Source: Betaproteobacteria bacterium
Lineage (GTDB): Bacteria; Pseudomonadota; Gammaproteobacteria; Burkholderiales; JAEUOS01
DNA: 43,939 nucleotides
Direction: 5' to 3'
Assembly: GCA_028292405.1 (NCBI GenBank)
Contig: JAQGMJ010000034.1
Span: 1 to 43,939, forward strand
The position numbers were made by a program, and so were the translations under genes. The notes beneath the pieces are model-generated. The model made no database searches and was not told the origin of the DNA. It saw only the letters and a list, made by a program, of their open reading frames with translations. This document shows, piece by piece, positions 10,956 to 18,803 of this stretch (position 1 is the stretch's first letter; each line of letters opens with the position of its first letter).

Positions 10956-11060
10956 ATGTTGGATTTGACGATAAAGATCAAGTTGACCTACCAGCAGGCT
11001 GCGCGGCTCCTCGTGTTTCTGCTCATGCTTTTCGGAGCCGGTAGCGCCGGCCCGCACTGA
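10956..11060 (+). CDS. Possible 34-residue single-span membrane peptide
   Basis: Small ORF MLDLTIKIKLTYQQAARLLV... with the hydrophobic stretch RLLVFLLMLFGAGSAG after a basic, amphipathic N-terminus. GGGGG lies 9-13 bp before the ATG. It sits exactly in the 135-bp gap between the unknown gene ending at 10937 and the HNH gene at 11073, with stop-to-start distances of 18 and 12 bp. The size, charge pattern and single hydrophobic helix resemble small toxin, holin-like or regulatory peptides, but no homology is claimed. Whether it is translated is inferred. Confidence 0.5.
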   Translation: MLDLTIKIKLTYQQAARLLVFLLMLFGAGSAGPH

Positions 11061-11072
11061 TGTTTTCCCCCA

Positions 11073-12341
11073 ATGACTCAAACACGCAAACGTCCGAGCG
11101 AAGCCACAACAAAACGGCTATTCGCAAAGTCGGGAAATCAATGTGCATTTCCAAAATGTAATCATCAACTGGTGGTGGACAACAGTGTTGTTGGAGTGAT
11201 CTGCCATATAAAAGCGGCCAGCGCGAACGGGCCGCGCTACGACAAGGATCAAGCACCTGCCGAACGTCATGAATTTGCTAACTTAATTATTCTTTGTCCT
11301 ATTCATCACAAAGTAATTGATGATGATCCTGAGTCCTTTACGGTGGAGCGCCTAACAAGGATGAAGGTTTCGCACGAGCAAGATGCTAGCCCCTTGTCGG
11401 CGGAACAGATTGATCGAGGCGCAGAGCTCCTGGTCGACCAATCAGTGCGGAGTTTGAATCAGATTGGTGGAATTACCGCACATTCAGTCGTACAAAATAT
11501 CTACCTTCAACCGCCTATCTCTTCCGAATCAACCGAGACTAACAATTCCATATCATCACGCTTTTTTAAGCTTCTAGAAGAACATGGTGTGCATCGCAAT
11601 CAGATCCCGCGCTTCGTTGGGCATGACGTCAGTCTGTCAGACGTGCAACACAGTTCGACCCTTCTTCCAAAGCTTACCGAGAAACTTCTTGACGACATCT
11701 GCGCACGATTGGCAATTCGGCGGGAGTGGCTAGATGGAGCTGACTCGCGAGTTCATCTCGAACACGATTTCTACAAGTCGCCGCAAGAATTCGACGCATT
11801 TCTTACGGATCTCAAGGCCAAGAATATTGACGGTGACTTCTCCGGGGTATTGCTATTCCCGCTCCCCGGACGCGCTGAACGAGACTCAAACGTCCTGCTA
11901 ATCATCCAAGAATGCATAGGGAGCATCGGCCCAAAGCCTATATATCGTTATCACCTCTGCAACAACTGGATATACGGGTATTGGAAATCCCGCGCATATT
12001 TAACCGCTTGCGTGGCTATTGCTTGGCGACTAAATGTATATGTTCATGGACTGTTTTGCGAACAGAAAACAATCGATGCCCTAGCATATGGAGAGACGCT
12101 TATGGGTTGGTCAGGCGAGGGCATTTGGGCTCTTCGTGGCCGACGCTGGTACGCGGAAGATATGGCTCTTATACCAAGAGAGTTTTTAAAGGGATTGGAT
12201 CCTGAAAGAAAAAAGGAAGCGTTGGGATTAGCTCTGGAGCTTTGGCTTAAATTGGACGACGCCGGCCATATGAATGCTGGCTTCGAGGAAAATGTCAGTC
12301 TTCTATTCCACGCAGAACTAGCGAAGTACTTGAAAAACTAG
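11073..12341 (+). CDS. HNH nuclease domain fused to XRE-like and uncharacterised C-terminal domains
   Basis: 422 residues. The N-terminal 85 residues are an HNH nuclease module: CAFPKC (Cys24, Cys29) starts the zinc knuckle, CHIKAAS gives the first His, EFANLIILCPIHHKVID gives the Asn and the second Cys-x2-His. After a linker of about 80 residues comes a segment (about 160-240) with FFKLLEEHGVHRNQIPRF, DLLDDICARL-like helices and IRREWLDG. This last motif is like the end of XRE domains, suggesting a DNA- or protein-binding role. The remaining 180 residues are Trp/Tyr-rich (NNWIYGYWKSRAY; GWSGEGIWALRGRRWYAEDM) and unknown to me. No good ribosome-binding site precedes the ATG, so coupling to the upstream ORF is likely. 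Probable defence or mobile-element nuclease; the target is unknown. Confidence 0.82.
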   Translation: MTQTRKRPSEATTKRLFAKSGNQCAFPKCNHQLVVDNSVVGVICHIKAASANGPRYDKDQAPAERHEFANLIILCPIHHKVIDDDPESFTVERLTRMKVSHEQDASPLSAEQIDRGAELLVDQSVRSLNQIGGITAHSVVQNIYLQPPISSESTETNNSISSRFFKLLEEHGVHRNQIPRFVGHDVSLSDVQHSSTLLPKLTEKLLDDICARLAIRREWLDGADSRVHLEHDFYKSPQEFDAFLTDLKAKNIDGDFSGVLLFPLPGRAERDSNVLLIIQECIGSIGPKPIYRYHLCNNWIYGYWKSRAYLTACVAIAWRLNVYVHGLFCEQKTIDALAYGETLMGWSGEGIWALRGRRWYAEDMALIPREFLKGLDPERKKEALGLALELWLKLDDAGHMNAGFEENVSLLFHAELAKYLKN

Positions 12342-12361
12342 AATTAGTGAGAGGGACCTCA

Positions 12362-13329
12362 ATGAGCAAGCGCCGCATCCTCGCAAATGCCGTTCTTATT
12401 TGGCTTTCGCCCTCACCGCCTGCACCACCCCACCCCCCCGCCAGTCCCTCACCCTCGCCACCGCCGCCGCCGGCGGCGCCTTCCAGGACTACGGCCCCGC
12501 CGTCGGCCGGGTAATCGCCGCCCACGCGCCCATCGACCTAACCTTCAAGGTCACCGACGGCAGCAACGAGAATGTGAAGTTGTTGAACGATGCGGCGGTG
12601 CCGCTGGCGCTGGTGAATATGGGGCCGGCTTACCAGGGGTGGACGGGCACGGGGCAGTTCAGGGGCACGCCGATGACCAACATGCGGGCGGTGGTGCCTA
12701 TGTATGAGACGCCGTTTCACGGTATTGCGTTGCGGGCTTCGGGGCTGGATGCAGTGGCGAAGCTGGATGGGCGGCGCGTGGGGGTGGGGCCGGCGGGTGG
12801 GCCGGGGGAGGTGTTTTTCCGCGGGCTGGCGGAGATTGCGGGCATCAAGCCTGTGGTGGTGACGGGGTCGCCGGCCGAGAATGTGCGGCAGATGCAGGCG
12901 CGGGAGATTGATGCGGTGTGGTTCGGCGCCGGCATTCCCATCGCGGCGTTCAAGGCGGCGGCGGATACGGTGGATGCGGTGGTGTTCGGGCCGACGCCGG
13001 CGCAGTCGCAGGCGTTTCGCGAGCGCTATCGTTACGTCGCGCCGTACATCGTGCCGGCCAATACCTATCGCGGCCAGGGCGCGGACATTGCCACTTTCGC
13101 GGTGTGGAATTTCGTGCTGGTGCACAAGGACGTGAGTGCGGATACGGTCTACGCCATCACCTGCGCGTTGCTGGACCATCCGGACGAAGTCGCGCGCGCC
13201 TACGGGCCGGCGGCGGCCACGGTGTCGAAGAACGCGGCGGCCAATACCTTCATGCCGTTTCACCCTGGCGCGGCGCGTTATTACCGCGAGCATAAGGTGG
13301 AGTTGAAGCCGGAGTTGCTGGCGCCGTGA
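12362..13329 (+). CDS. TAXI-family TRAP solute receptor lipoprotein, frameshifted in the signal peptide
   Basis: Periplasmic receptor of the TAXI type, which delivers small carboxylates to TRAP transporters. The mature part is intact: LTLATAAAGGAFQDYGPAVG is the usual TAXI start, followed by KLLNDAAVPLALVN, LDGRRVGVGPAGGPGE, MQAREIDAVWFGAG and the late TFAVWNFVLVHKDV. GAGGGA at 12350-12355 and the ATG at 12362 begin a signal peptide (MSKRRILANAVLI). The lipobox LAFALTAC is in another frame: one base is missing near 12398, where ATTTGG would read correctly as ATTTTGG. The continuous downstream frame opens only at a TTG (12400), which would leave a 7-residue tail before the lipobox Cys. No TRAP membrane subunits are nearby. 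High GC resumes here, so the island ends just before it. Confidence 0.8.
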
Positions 13330-13534
13330 TCGCGCGCTGCTTTGTCGGCGCGCAAGGTGTTCCCGGCTTTCTCGGCCGATAAGTTCCGCTCTAAGGGCAC
13401 CCTTAGACACGCCGCCGAAATGCGCGTATCGTTGCCCCAGGAAAGCAGTTAAGCAAACGCTCAAATTCCTGAACCCGAGGTCCCCGTGGCGGTTCACAGT
13501 CAACGGGCGCCCGATAACTGGACGGGACAATAAA

Positions 13535-15205
13535 ATGACTCTTGATCACCTTTTCCGTGGCGCGGTGCGGCGGGCCTTGCTTTGCCTGTTGCTGGCGCCG
13601 GCACTCGCGTTCGCGGCCGACGAGCCCGTGGCCTTGCAGGGGGACGTGAGTTCCGCCGAGGAAGGCAAGATGGAGGGCGTGGTGGTGAGCGCCAAGCGGG
13701 CGGATTCGACGATCAGCGTGTCAGTGGTGAGCGACGCGAAGGGGCATTACCGGTTTCCGCGCGGGCGGCTGGCGGCGGGGGATTACGGGATTGTGATTCG
13801 CGCGGTGGGCTATGACCTGGAGCAGCCGGTGACGGCGGCGGTGGGCGGCAAGCCGGCACGGGCGGACCTGCGGCTGAAGAAGGCGGCGGACAGGGTCTCG
13901 CAGATGACCAACGCGGAGCTGATGGTGAGCATGCCGGGTAGCGAGCGCGACAAGCGCAACCTGCTGGTGTGCGTTACCTGCCACACCCTGCAGCGGGTGA
14001 TTCACTCCAAATACAGCGCGGAGCAGTTCACCACCATCATCCTGCCGCGCATGCAGCGCTATGTGAACCAGAGCATGCCGGGCGCGCCGCAGGTGCGCAA
14101 GGGTGAGCGGGTGATGGAAGAGCGCGGCGAAGACCGCATCGAGATCTACAAGGAGATGGGCGCCTTTCTCGCCAGCATCAACCTGCACGACCGCGACAAC
14201 TGGACTTACGAGGTGAAGCCCTTTGCCCGCCCCACCGGCGCGGCAACCAAGGTGATCTACACGGAGTACGACCTGCCGCGGCCGCTGATCCAGCCGCACG
14301 ACGTGGTGCTCGATAGCAAGGGCATGGTCTGGTATTCGAATTTCGGCGAGCAGAACATCGGCCGCGTCGACCCGAAGACGGGCGCGGTGAAGGAGTTCAA
14401 CGTCGGCATTTCCAAGCCGGAGTTTCCCACCGGCATTCTCGCGCTGCGCAACGACCGCGAAGGCAAGCTGTGGCTGGGCAATATGTACCAGGCCTCGATT
14501 GCGCGCTTCGACCCTGCCACGGAGAAATTCAACTTCTATCGGCCCGCCAAGGAAGACGACCTGCCCTCCACGCAGCTCAACCAGGTGGCGGCGATGAACT
14601 CCGGCGTCGACGGCAAGGTGTGGGCGCAGAACAGCGGCTTTGCCGGCGTGCACCGCTTCGACCTCGCCACCGGCAAGGTCGAGACCTGGGCGCCGTTCAA
14701 GGACACGGGGACCGTGCACAACATCTACGATGTGATTTCGGATTCGCACAACAACGCCTTTTTCACCGACTTCCGCCAGCAGGAAATCGGCCGCATCGAC
14801 GCCAAGACCGGCAAGGTCACGCTCTACACCATCCCCACCAAGGGTGCCTCGCCGCGCCGCGGCTCGATGGATGACCGCGACCGCCTGTGGTTCGGCGAAT
14901 ATCGCGGCCACAAGATCGGCATGCTGGATACGAAGACGGAAGACATCAAGGAGTGGACCGTGCCCACGCCGTTCTCCGCTCCGTATGATGTCGTGCTCGA
15001 CCGCACCGACCACGCCTGGACCGGCTCGATGACCACCGACCGCGTCGCCCGCCTCGACATCAAGACCGGTAAGTTCACCGAGTACCTGCTGCCGCGCGAA
15101 ACCAACATCCGCCGCGTCTTCGTCGACGACACCACCCCGCGACCGACCTTCTGGGTCGGCAGCAACCATGGCGCATCCATCGTCAAGCTGGAGACGCTGC
15201 AGTAG
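13535..15205 (+). CDS. Secreted heme-c / virginiamycin-B-lyase-like beta-propeller protein with a carboxypeptidase-regulatory-like domain
   Basis: 556 residues. A signal peptide ending ALAFAADE is followed by a carboxypeptidase-regulatory-like (Ig-fold) domain at about 33-115 (GVVVSAKRADSTISVSVVSDAKGHYRFP, read as residues 49-76). Next is a small cytochrome-c-like segment with one heme motif CVTCH (146-150). Then comes a seven-bladed propeller of Vgb type (about 245-555) with repeated IGRVDPKTG, RFDPATEKF, IGRIDAKTGK and RLDIKTGKF blade ends. Vgb cleaves streptogramin B, but most propellers of this family have other or unknown roles. The heme motif suggests a periplasmic redox or dehydrogenase function. 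ATG at 13535 with GACGGGA upstream. Probably monocistronic. Confidence 0.8.
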   Translation: MTLDHLFRGAVRRALLCLLLAPALAFAADEPVALQGDVSSAEEGKMEGVVVSAKRADSTISVSVVSDAKGHYRFPRGRLAAGDYGIVIRAVGYDLEQPVTAAVGGKPARADLRLKKAADRVSQMTNAELMVSMPGSERDKRNLLVCVTCHTLQRVIHSKYSAEQFTTIILPRMQRYVNQSMPGAPQVRKGERVMEERGEDRIEIYKEMGAFLASINLHDRDNWTYEVKPFARPTGAATKVIYTEYDLPRPLIQPHDVVLDSKGMVWYSNFGEQNIGRVDPKTGAVKEFNVGISKPEFPTGILALRNDREGKLWLGNMYQASIARFDPATEKFNFYRPAKEDDLPSTQLNQVAAMNSGVDGKVWAQNSGFAGVHRFDLATGKVETWAPFKDTGTVHNIYDVISDSHNNAFFTDFRQQEIGRIDAKTGKVTLYTIPTKGASPRRGSMDDRDRLWFGEYRGHKIGMLDTKTEDIKEWTVPTPFSAPYDVVLDRTDHAWTGSMTTDRVARLDIKTGKFTEYLLPRETNIRRVFVDDTTPRPTFWVGSNHGASIVKLETLQ

Positions 15206-15328
15206 GCGGCGGCTTGCGCCCTTGCCGCCGGCGCGGCTCCTCGCCGGCATCCCCCAACGGAACTTCCTTGGGGCGTGGCGCAGGCCCACCCTGTCACTTG
15301 CCACGACCCAAGGCTAAACTCCTCATTT

Positions 15329-15355
15329 GTCATTCCCGCGCAGGCGGGAATCCAG
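15329..15355. repeat. REP-like palindromic intergenic element
   Basis: GTCATTCCCGC / GCGGGAATCCAG with a GCAG loop: an 8-bp perfect stem inside the widely distributed GTCATTCCCGCNNNNGCGGGAATCCAG type of proteobacterial intergenic repeat. Single copy in this window, between two same-direction genes. Confidence 0.75.
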
Positions 15356-15441
15356 TCACTATTTCACTATAGGCCGGCGCAACGGCGCGCAGATCAGCGC
15401 CCCATCGCCCCGCACTTCAACAACCACGAGAGGTAAATCCC

Positions 15442-15750
15442 ATGATCCACGTCATCGCCATCATCACCGCCAAGCCGGGTCAGCGCGCCGCCATCCTCGA
15501 GCACTATCGCGGAAATGTTGCCGCCGTGCGCGCCGAGCAGGGCTGCATCGAATACGGCGCGGTGGTCGACGCCGACGATGCCCTGCCGTTCCAGACTGCA
15601 TGGGGCACCGATACCTTCGTGGTGGTGGAGAAATGGGAGAGCATGGCCGCCCTCAAGGCCCACGCCGTCGCCCCGCACATGGCCGCCTATGGGGCGAAGA
15701 CAAAGGAGCTGATCGCCACCCGCGTGATCCACATCATGCAGCCGGACTGA
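15442..15750 (+). CDS. Antibiotic biosynthesis monooxygenase (ABM) / putative quinol monooxygenase
   Basis: A 102-residue ABM-fold protein, the YgiN-like dimeric alpha/beta barrel. It opens MIHVIAIITAKPGQRAAILE, has the usual VRAEQGCIEYGAVVDADD in the middle, FVVVEKWESMAALKAHAVAPHM as the conserved third quarter, and RVIHIM at the end. Family members oxidise quinols or aromatic polyketides without cofactor, or degrade heme. The substrate here is unknown. GAGAGG precedes the ATG. It is followed 12 bp later by a secreted protease-like gene, so the two may be co-transcribed. Confidence 0.85.
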   Translation: MIHVIAIITAKPGQRAAILEHYRGNVAAVRAEQGCIEYGAVVDADDALPFQTAWGTDTFVVVEKWESMAALKAHAVAPHMAAYGAKTKELIATRVIHIMQPD

Positions 15751-15762
15751 GGCCGATTCCTC

Positions 15763-16494
15763 GTGGCGCACTCCCGCAGGTTGTTCGCGCGCGCCTGGTG
15801 TTTGGCCGCCTGCCTGCTCGCCGCCGTCCCGGCCTACGCCGGGCCCGTCGCGCCGGCCGACGAGCCGCCCTTCATCCACACCGCGCGCCAGCTCGCCGTG
15901 AAGATCGTGCGCGGCGGCGGCGGGCCGACGGCCGAGTTCGTCGGCACCGGCTTTGCCTTCGTCCACCAGGGCAAGGCGCTGGCGATCACCAACTACCACG
16001 TCGCGGCGCTGGGGCTGCTGCCTTTGCCGCCGGCGGGCGGGCTGCACGTTGGCTATGTGGACCCGGTGAGCTACCACGCGGCCAGCAGCGTGCTGGCGGT
16101 GCCCGCCGCCGACCTGGCGATCATCGAGACGGAGGTGGTGTCGCCGCAGGCACAGCCTTATCCGCTGGGCATCGCCGCGCTCGGCGGCATCGTGTATTCC
16201 GTGAGCTTCGACCAGGAAGCCTTCCAGCAGGCCAGCCCGCTGGTGTTCAAAGGCCGGGTGGTGGGCATCGTGCGCGCGCTGTTTCCCTCTTCCACGCTGC
16301 TCATCAAGCCGCCGGCGCCGCCGGACGCGGTCAAGACCTACGTGATCGACGGTTCCGACTGTGTCTACGGCGCCAGCGGCAGCATGATCCTCAACGACGC
16401 CGGTGAGCTGATCGGCTATAACGTCGGCACCATCGGCAATGGCCTGTGCATCGCCGTGTCCATCGAGGAAATGGCGCGCGCGCTGGCGCGCTGA
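15763..16494 (+). CDS. Secreted trypsin-like serine protease
   Basis: 243 residues with a GTG start 12 bp after the ABM gene. The signal peptide is RLFARAWCLAACLLAAVPAYA. The chymotrypsin-fold catalytic triad can be read: His in TNYHVAALG, Asp in AADLAIIE, Ser in YGASGSMIL (GxSGS). FVGTGFAFVHQGKALAITN is the usual beta-strand before the catalytic His in DegP/HtrA-like proteases. No PDZ domain follows. Periplasmic or secreted; the substrate is unknown. Two Cys residues (VIDGSDCVYGAS and GNGLCIAVS) may form a disulfide around the active site. Confidence 0.8.
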   Translation: MAHSRRLFARAWCLAACLLAAVPAYAGPVAPADEPPFIHTARQLAVKIVRGGGGPTAEFVGTGFAFVHQGKALAITNYHVAALGLLPLPPAGGLHVGYVDPVSYHAASSVLAVPAADLAIIETEVVSPQAQPYPLGIAALGGIVYSVSFDQEAFQQASPLVFKGRVVGIVRALFPSSTLLIKPPAPPDAVKTYVIDGSDCVYGASGSMILNDAGELIGYNVGTIGNGLCIAVSIEEMARALAR

Positions 16495-16653
16495 GCGGGC
16501 CCGCGTTCCCGGGGCGCCCGGGAGTGCGCACGAACGGAAGCGGCATAGTAGTTGCGTGGAAAGCCAGGTGGATTTCCCTCTCCGGCGCCGGCGCGCCGCC
16601 CGCCATGACAAGAACATGATCCAGCGCGCACAAAAATTGACGGAAACCCCAGT

Positions 16654-17826
16654 GTGAGCGGGAGCGATCCGTCGGGCACGGAGCCGGCTGGCGCCGCGGC
16701 ACCCGGTAGCCCTCCAGCGGCACGGCCATCCGAACGCAAGTCGCGCCCGATCCGCCGCGTGCACGCCCCGCGCATGACCGGCCTGCTCGACTCGCCGGTG
16801 CGCAACCTGATCGCCGGCGTCGCCTTCACCGTCATCGTCATGGCGCTGGCCATCGTCGCCTACATGGGCCAGGGCTGGACCTTTCGCGACGCGCTCTACA
16901 TGGTGGTCATCACCGTCTACACCGTGGGCTATGGCGAGATCCAGCCGGTCAACACGCCGGCGCTCTACGCCATTACCGTCGCGCTGATCGTGCTCGGTTG
17001 CACCGGCATCATTTTTCTCACCGGCGCGCTGGTGCAGTTCTTTACTCTCAACCAGGCCAACAAGGGGCTGAAACGCATGAATCGGCAAATCGACCAGTTG
17101 AGCGAACACGTCATCGTCTGCGGTTTCGGGCGCCTCGGGCAGGTGCTGGCGCGTTCGCTCGCCGCCAGCAGCGCCGGCTTTGTCGTCCTCGAGGAAAGCG
17201 AGGCCGCGGCCGCCGAAGCGCGCCTGCAGGGCTACCTGTGCATCCACGGCGACGCTACCAGCGAGTCGGCGCTGCGCGCCGCCGGCGTGACCAGAGCCCA
17301 CGCCCTGGCCACGGTACTGTCCAACGACGCCCTCAACGTCTTCATCACCTTAACCGCCCGCGCGCTCAATCCGGAGCTCTCCATCGTCGCCCGCGGCGAG
17401 CGCGCCAGCACCGAGAGCAAGCTGCTGCAGGCCGGCGCCGACAAGGTGGTGCTGCCGACGCAGATCGGCGCCGAGCGCATCGCCGAGCTGATCCTCTACC
17501 AGGAGTCGGCGCGCATCATCGAAGGCCTGGAGCGCTCGCACGGCTTCCAGCGCGCCCTGCGCAACTTCGGCATGGAACTCGAAGTCGTCACCGCCGCGCC
17601 GCAAAGCGCCGCCGTGCGCATGAGCGTGGCCGCCATCGAGCGCCAGGCAAAGGGCGCCTTTTTCGTCGTGCAGATCAACCGCCGCGACGGCGACGTCTTC
17701 ACCAATCCGCCGGAAACCACCCTGGTCGGCGAAGGCGATGGCGTGGTGCTGCTCGGCCGCCCGAACCGCGCCGCCGTCCTGGCGGCGCTGTTCGAGTCGA
17801 GGCAGCGTCTGGGGTCGCGCGATTGA
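16654..17826 (+). CDS. Two-transmembrane potassium channel with RCK (TrkA-N/TrkA-C) domains
   Basis: 390 residues. A Pro/Ala/Arg-rich N-terminus precedes the first helix (NLIAGVAFTVIVMALAIVAYMG). The pore loop has the selectivity filter TVGYGE, and the second helix is LYAITVALIVLGCTGIIFLTG. The RCK_N Rossmann domain begins HVIVCGFGRLGQVLARSLA, a dinucleotide or ligand site. A TrkA-C-like domain closes the protein (PPETTLVGEGDGVVLLGRP). This is the MthK/Kch-like layout, expected to form ligand-gated K+ channels. The start is GTG at 16654; an ATG at 16774 would drop the disordered N-terminus. Its stop is 96 bp before the ParA-like gene. Confidence 0.85.
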   Translation: MSGSDPSGTEPAGAAAPGSPPAARPSERKSRPIRRVHAPRMTGLLDSPVRNLIAGVAFTVIVMALAIVAYMGQGWTFRDALYMVVITVYTVGYGEIQPVNTPALYAITVALIVLGCTGIIFLTGALVQFFTLNQANKGLKRMNRQIDQLSEHVIVCGFGRLGQVLARSLAASSAGFVVLEESEAAAAEARLQGYLCIHGDATSESALRAAGVTRAHALATVLSNDALNVFITLTARALNPELSIVARGERASTESKLLQAGADKVVLPTQIGAERIAELILYQESARIIEGLERSHGFQRALRNFGMELEVVTAAPQSAAVRMSVAAIERQAKGAFFVVQINRRDGDVFTNPPETTLVGEGDGVVLLGRPNRAAVLAALFESRQRLGSRD

Positions 17827-17922
17827 GAAGCGGGCAAAAAAGCCGGCCTCGACCCCGGCCTGCTTGTTGCTTTCCTCCCGGTGTTACAGTCCGATCAACC
17901 TGACCATCCGGAACACCAGAAC

Positions 17923-18609
17923 ATGAGCAACCTGCATTTCATCGGCGGCGAAAAAGGCGGGGTCGGCAAATCGCTGGTGTCGCGCATCCTGGCGCAATAC
18001 TGCATCGACCATGGCCTGCCTTTCATCGGTTTCGATAGCGACAAGTCGCATGGCGCGCTGACGCGCTTCTATACCGACTACGCCGCCCCGGTGGTGGTGG
18101 ACGACTACAAGAGCCTGGACCGCATCGTTGAAACCGCCGTCGCCAGCCCGGGCGAACGGGTGATTGTCGACCTGGCCGCGCAGACCCACCAGCCCTTGGT
18201 GCGCTGGCTGGAAGACTCCGGCGTGCTCGATATCTGTGGCGGCCTCGGCCTCACCCTCACCTACTGGCACGTGATGGACGCCGGGCGCGACTCGGTGGAC
18301 CTGCTGCAGCGCCTGCTCGATCATTTCGGCGCGCGCCTGAACCTGGTGGTGGTGCTCAACGCCATTCGCGGCGACCAGTTCACGATTCTCAACGATTCCG
18401 GCCAGCGCGAGCGCGCCGAGCAGCTCGGTGCGCGGGTCATCACCCTGGGCCACCTGTCGGACGCCACCATGCAGAAGATCGACGCCCGCAGCACCAGCTT
18501 CTGGGCGGCGGTGAACCACACCGAAGGCAACCTCGGCCTGCTGGAGCGCCAGCGCGTCAAGGTGTGGCTCAACCGTGCCTACGAGCAGATCGCCAGCGTC
18601 GCGCCTTAG
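17923..18609 (+). CDS. ParA/MinD-type P-loop ATPase
   Basis: 228 residues. It opens MSNLHFIGGEKGGVGKSLVS, with the deviant Walker A motif KGGVGKS of the ParA/MinD/Mrp (SIMIBI) class. FIGFDSDKSHGALTRFY follows, and then the Walker-B-like VIVDLAAQTHQPLVRWL. It lacks an N-terminal HTH and there is no parB next to it, so it is not the chromosome-partition ParA. Such orphan members have roles in positioning of various cargos or in mobilisation. The cargo is unknown. An upstream in-frame GTG (17881) is less likely than this ATG. Confidence 0.75.
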   Translation: MSNLHFIGGEKGGVGKSLVSRILAQYCIDHGLPFIGFDSDKSHGALTRFYTDYAAPVVVDDYKSLDRIVETAVASPGERVIVDLAAQTHQPLVRWLEDSGVLDICGGLGLTLTYWHVMDAGRDSVDLLQRLLDHFGARLNLVVVLNAIRGDQFTILNDSGQRERAEQLGARVITLGHLSDATMQKIDARSTSFWAAVNHTEGNLGLLERQRVKVWLNRAYEQIASVAP

Positions 18610-18803
18610 CCGGGTCGCGGCAGCGCAGCAGCCGCGGGCCGGTAAGCGCGGCCAGCGGAGCCCAGGCTGCCTTGGACGCCGTGATTTGCAGTAGCGGGTT
18701 TGCGCGTGGTTGAACCTTCATCACCGGGCCATGGTCTGTAAAGAGCAGCAACGGTGGGAACAAAAACCCAAATGGTTGGCAAATGCCGCCGCGAGGAGAC
18801 GGA

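Noticed and set aside
12538..13530. 330-residue minus-strand open frame over the TAXI gene
   Set aside because: Arg/His-rich shadow translation; the plus strand carries clear TAXI motifs.
15394..17301. 635-residue minus-strand open frame
   Set aside because: Spans three well-supported plus-strand genes and has no domain motifs; a composition artefact.
17842..17859. GCCGG/CCGGC stem with a T-run on the minus strand
   Set aside because: Looks like a terminator but no minus-strand gene ends there; both neighbours are rightward.
18610..18803. Leader of the NRAMP-like gene considered as a metal riboswitch
   Set aside because: No recognisable Mg2+ (ykoK) or Mn2+ (yybP-ykoY) core motif could be read.
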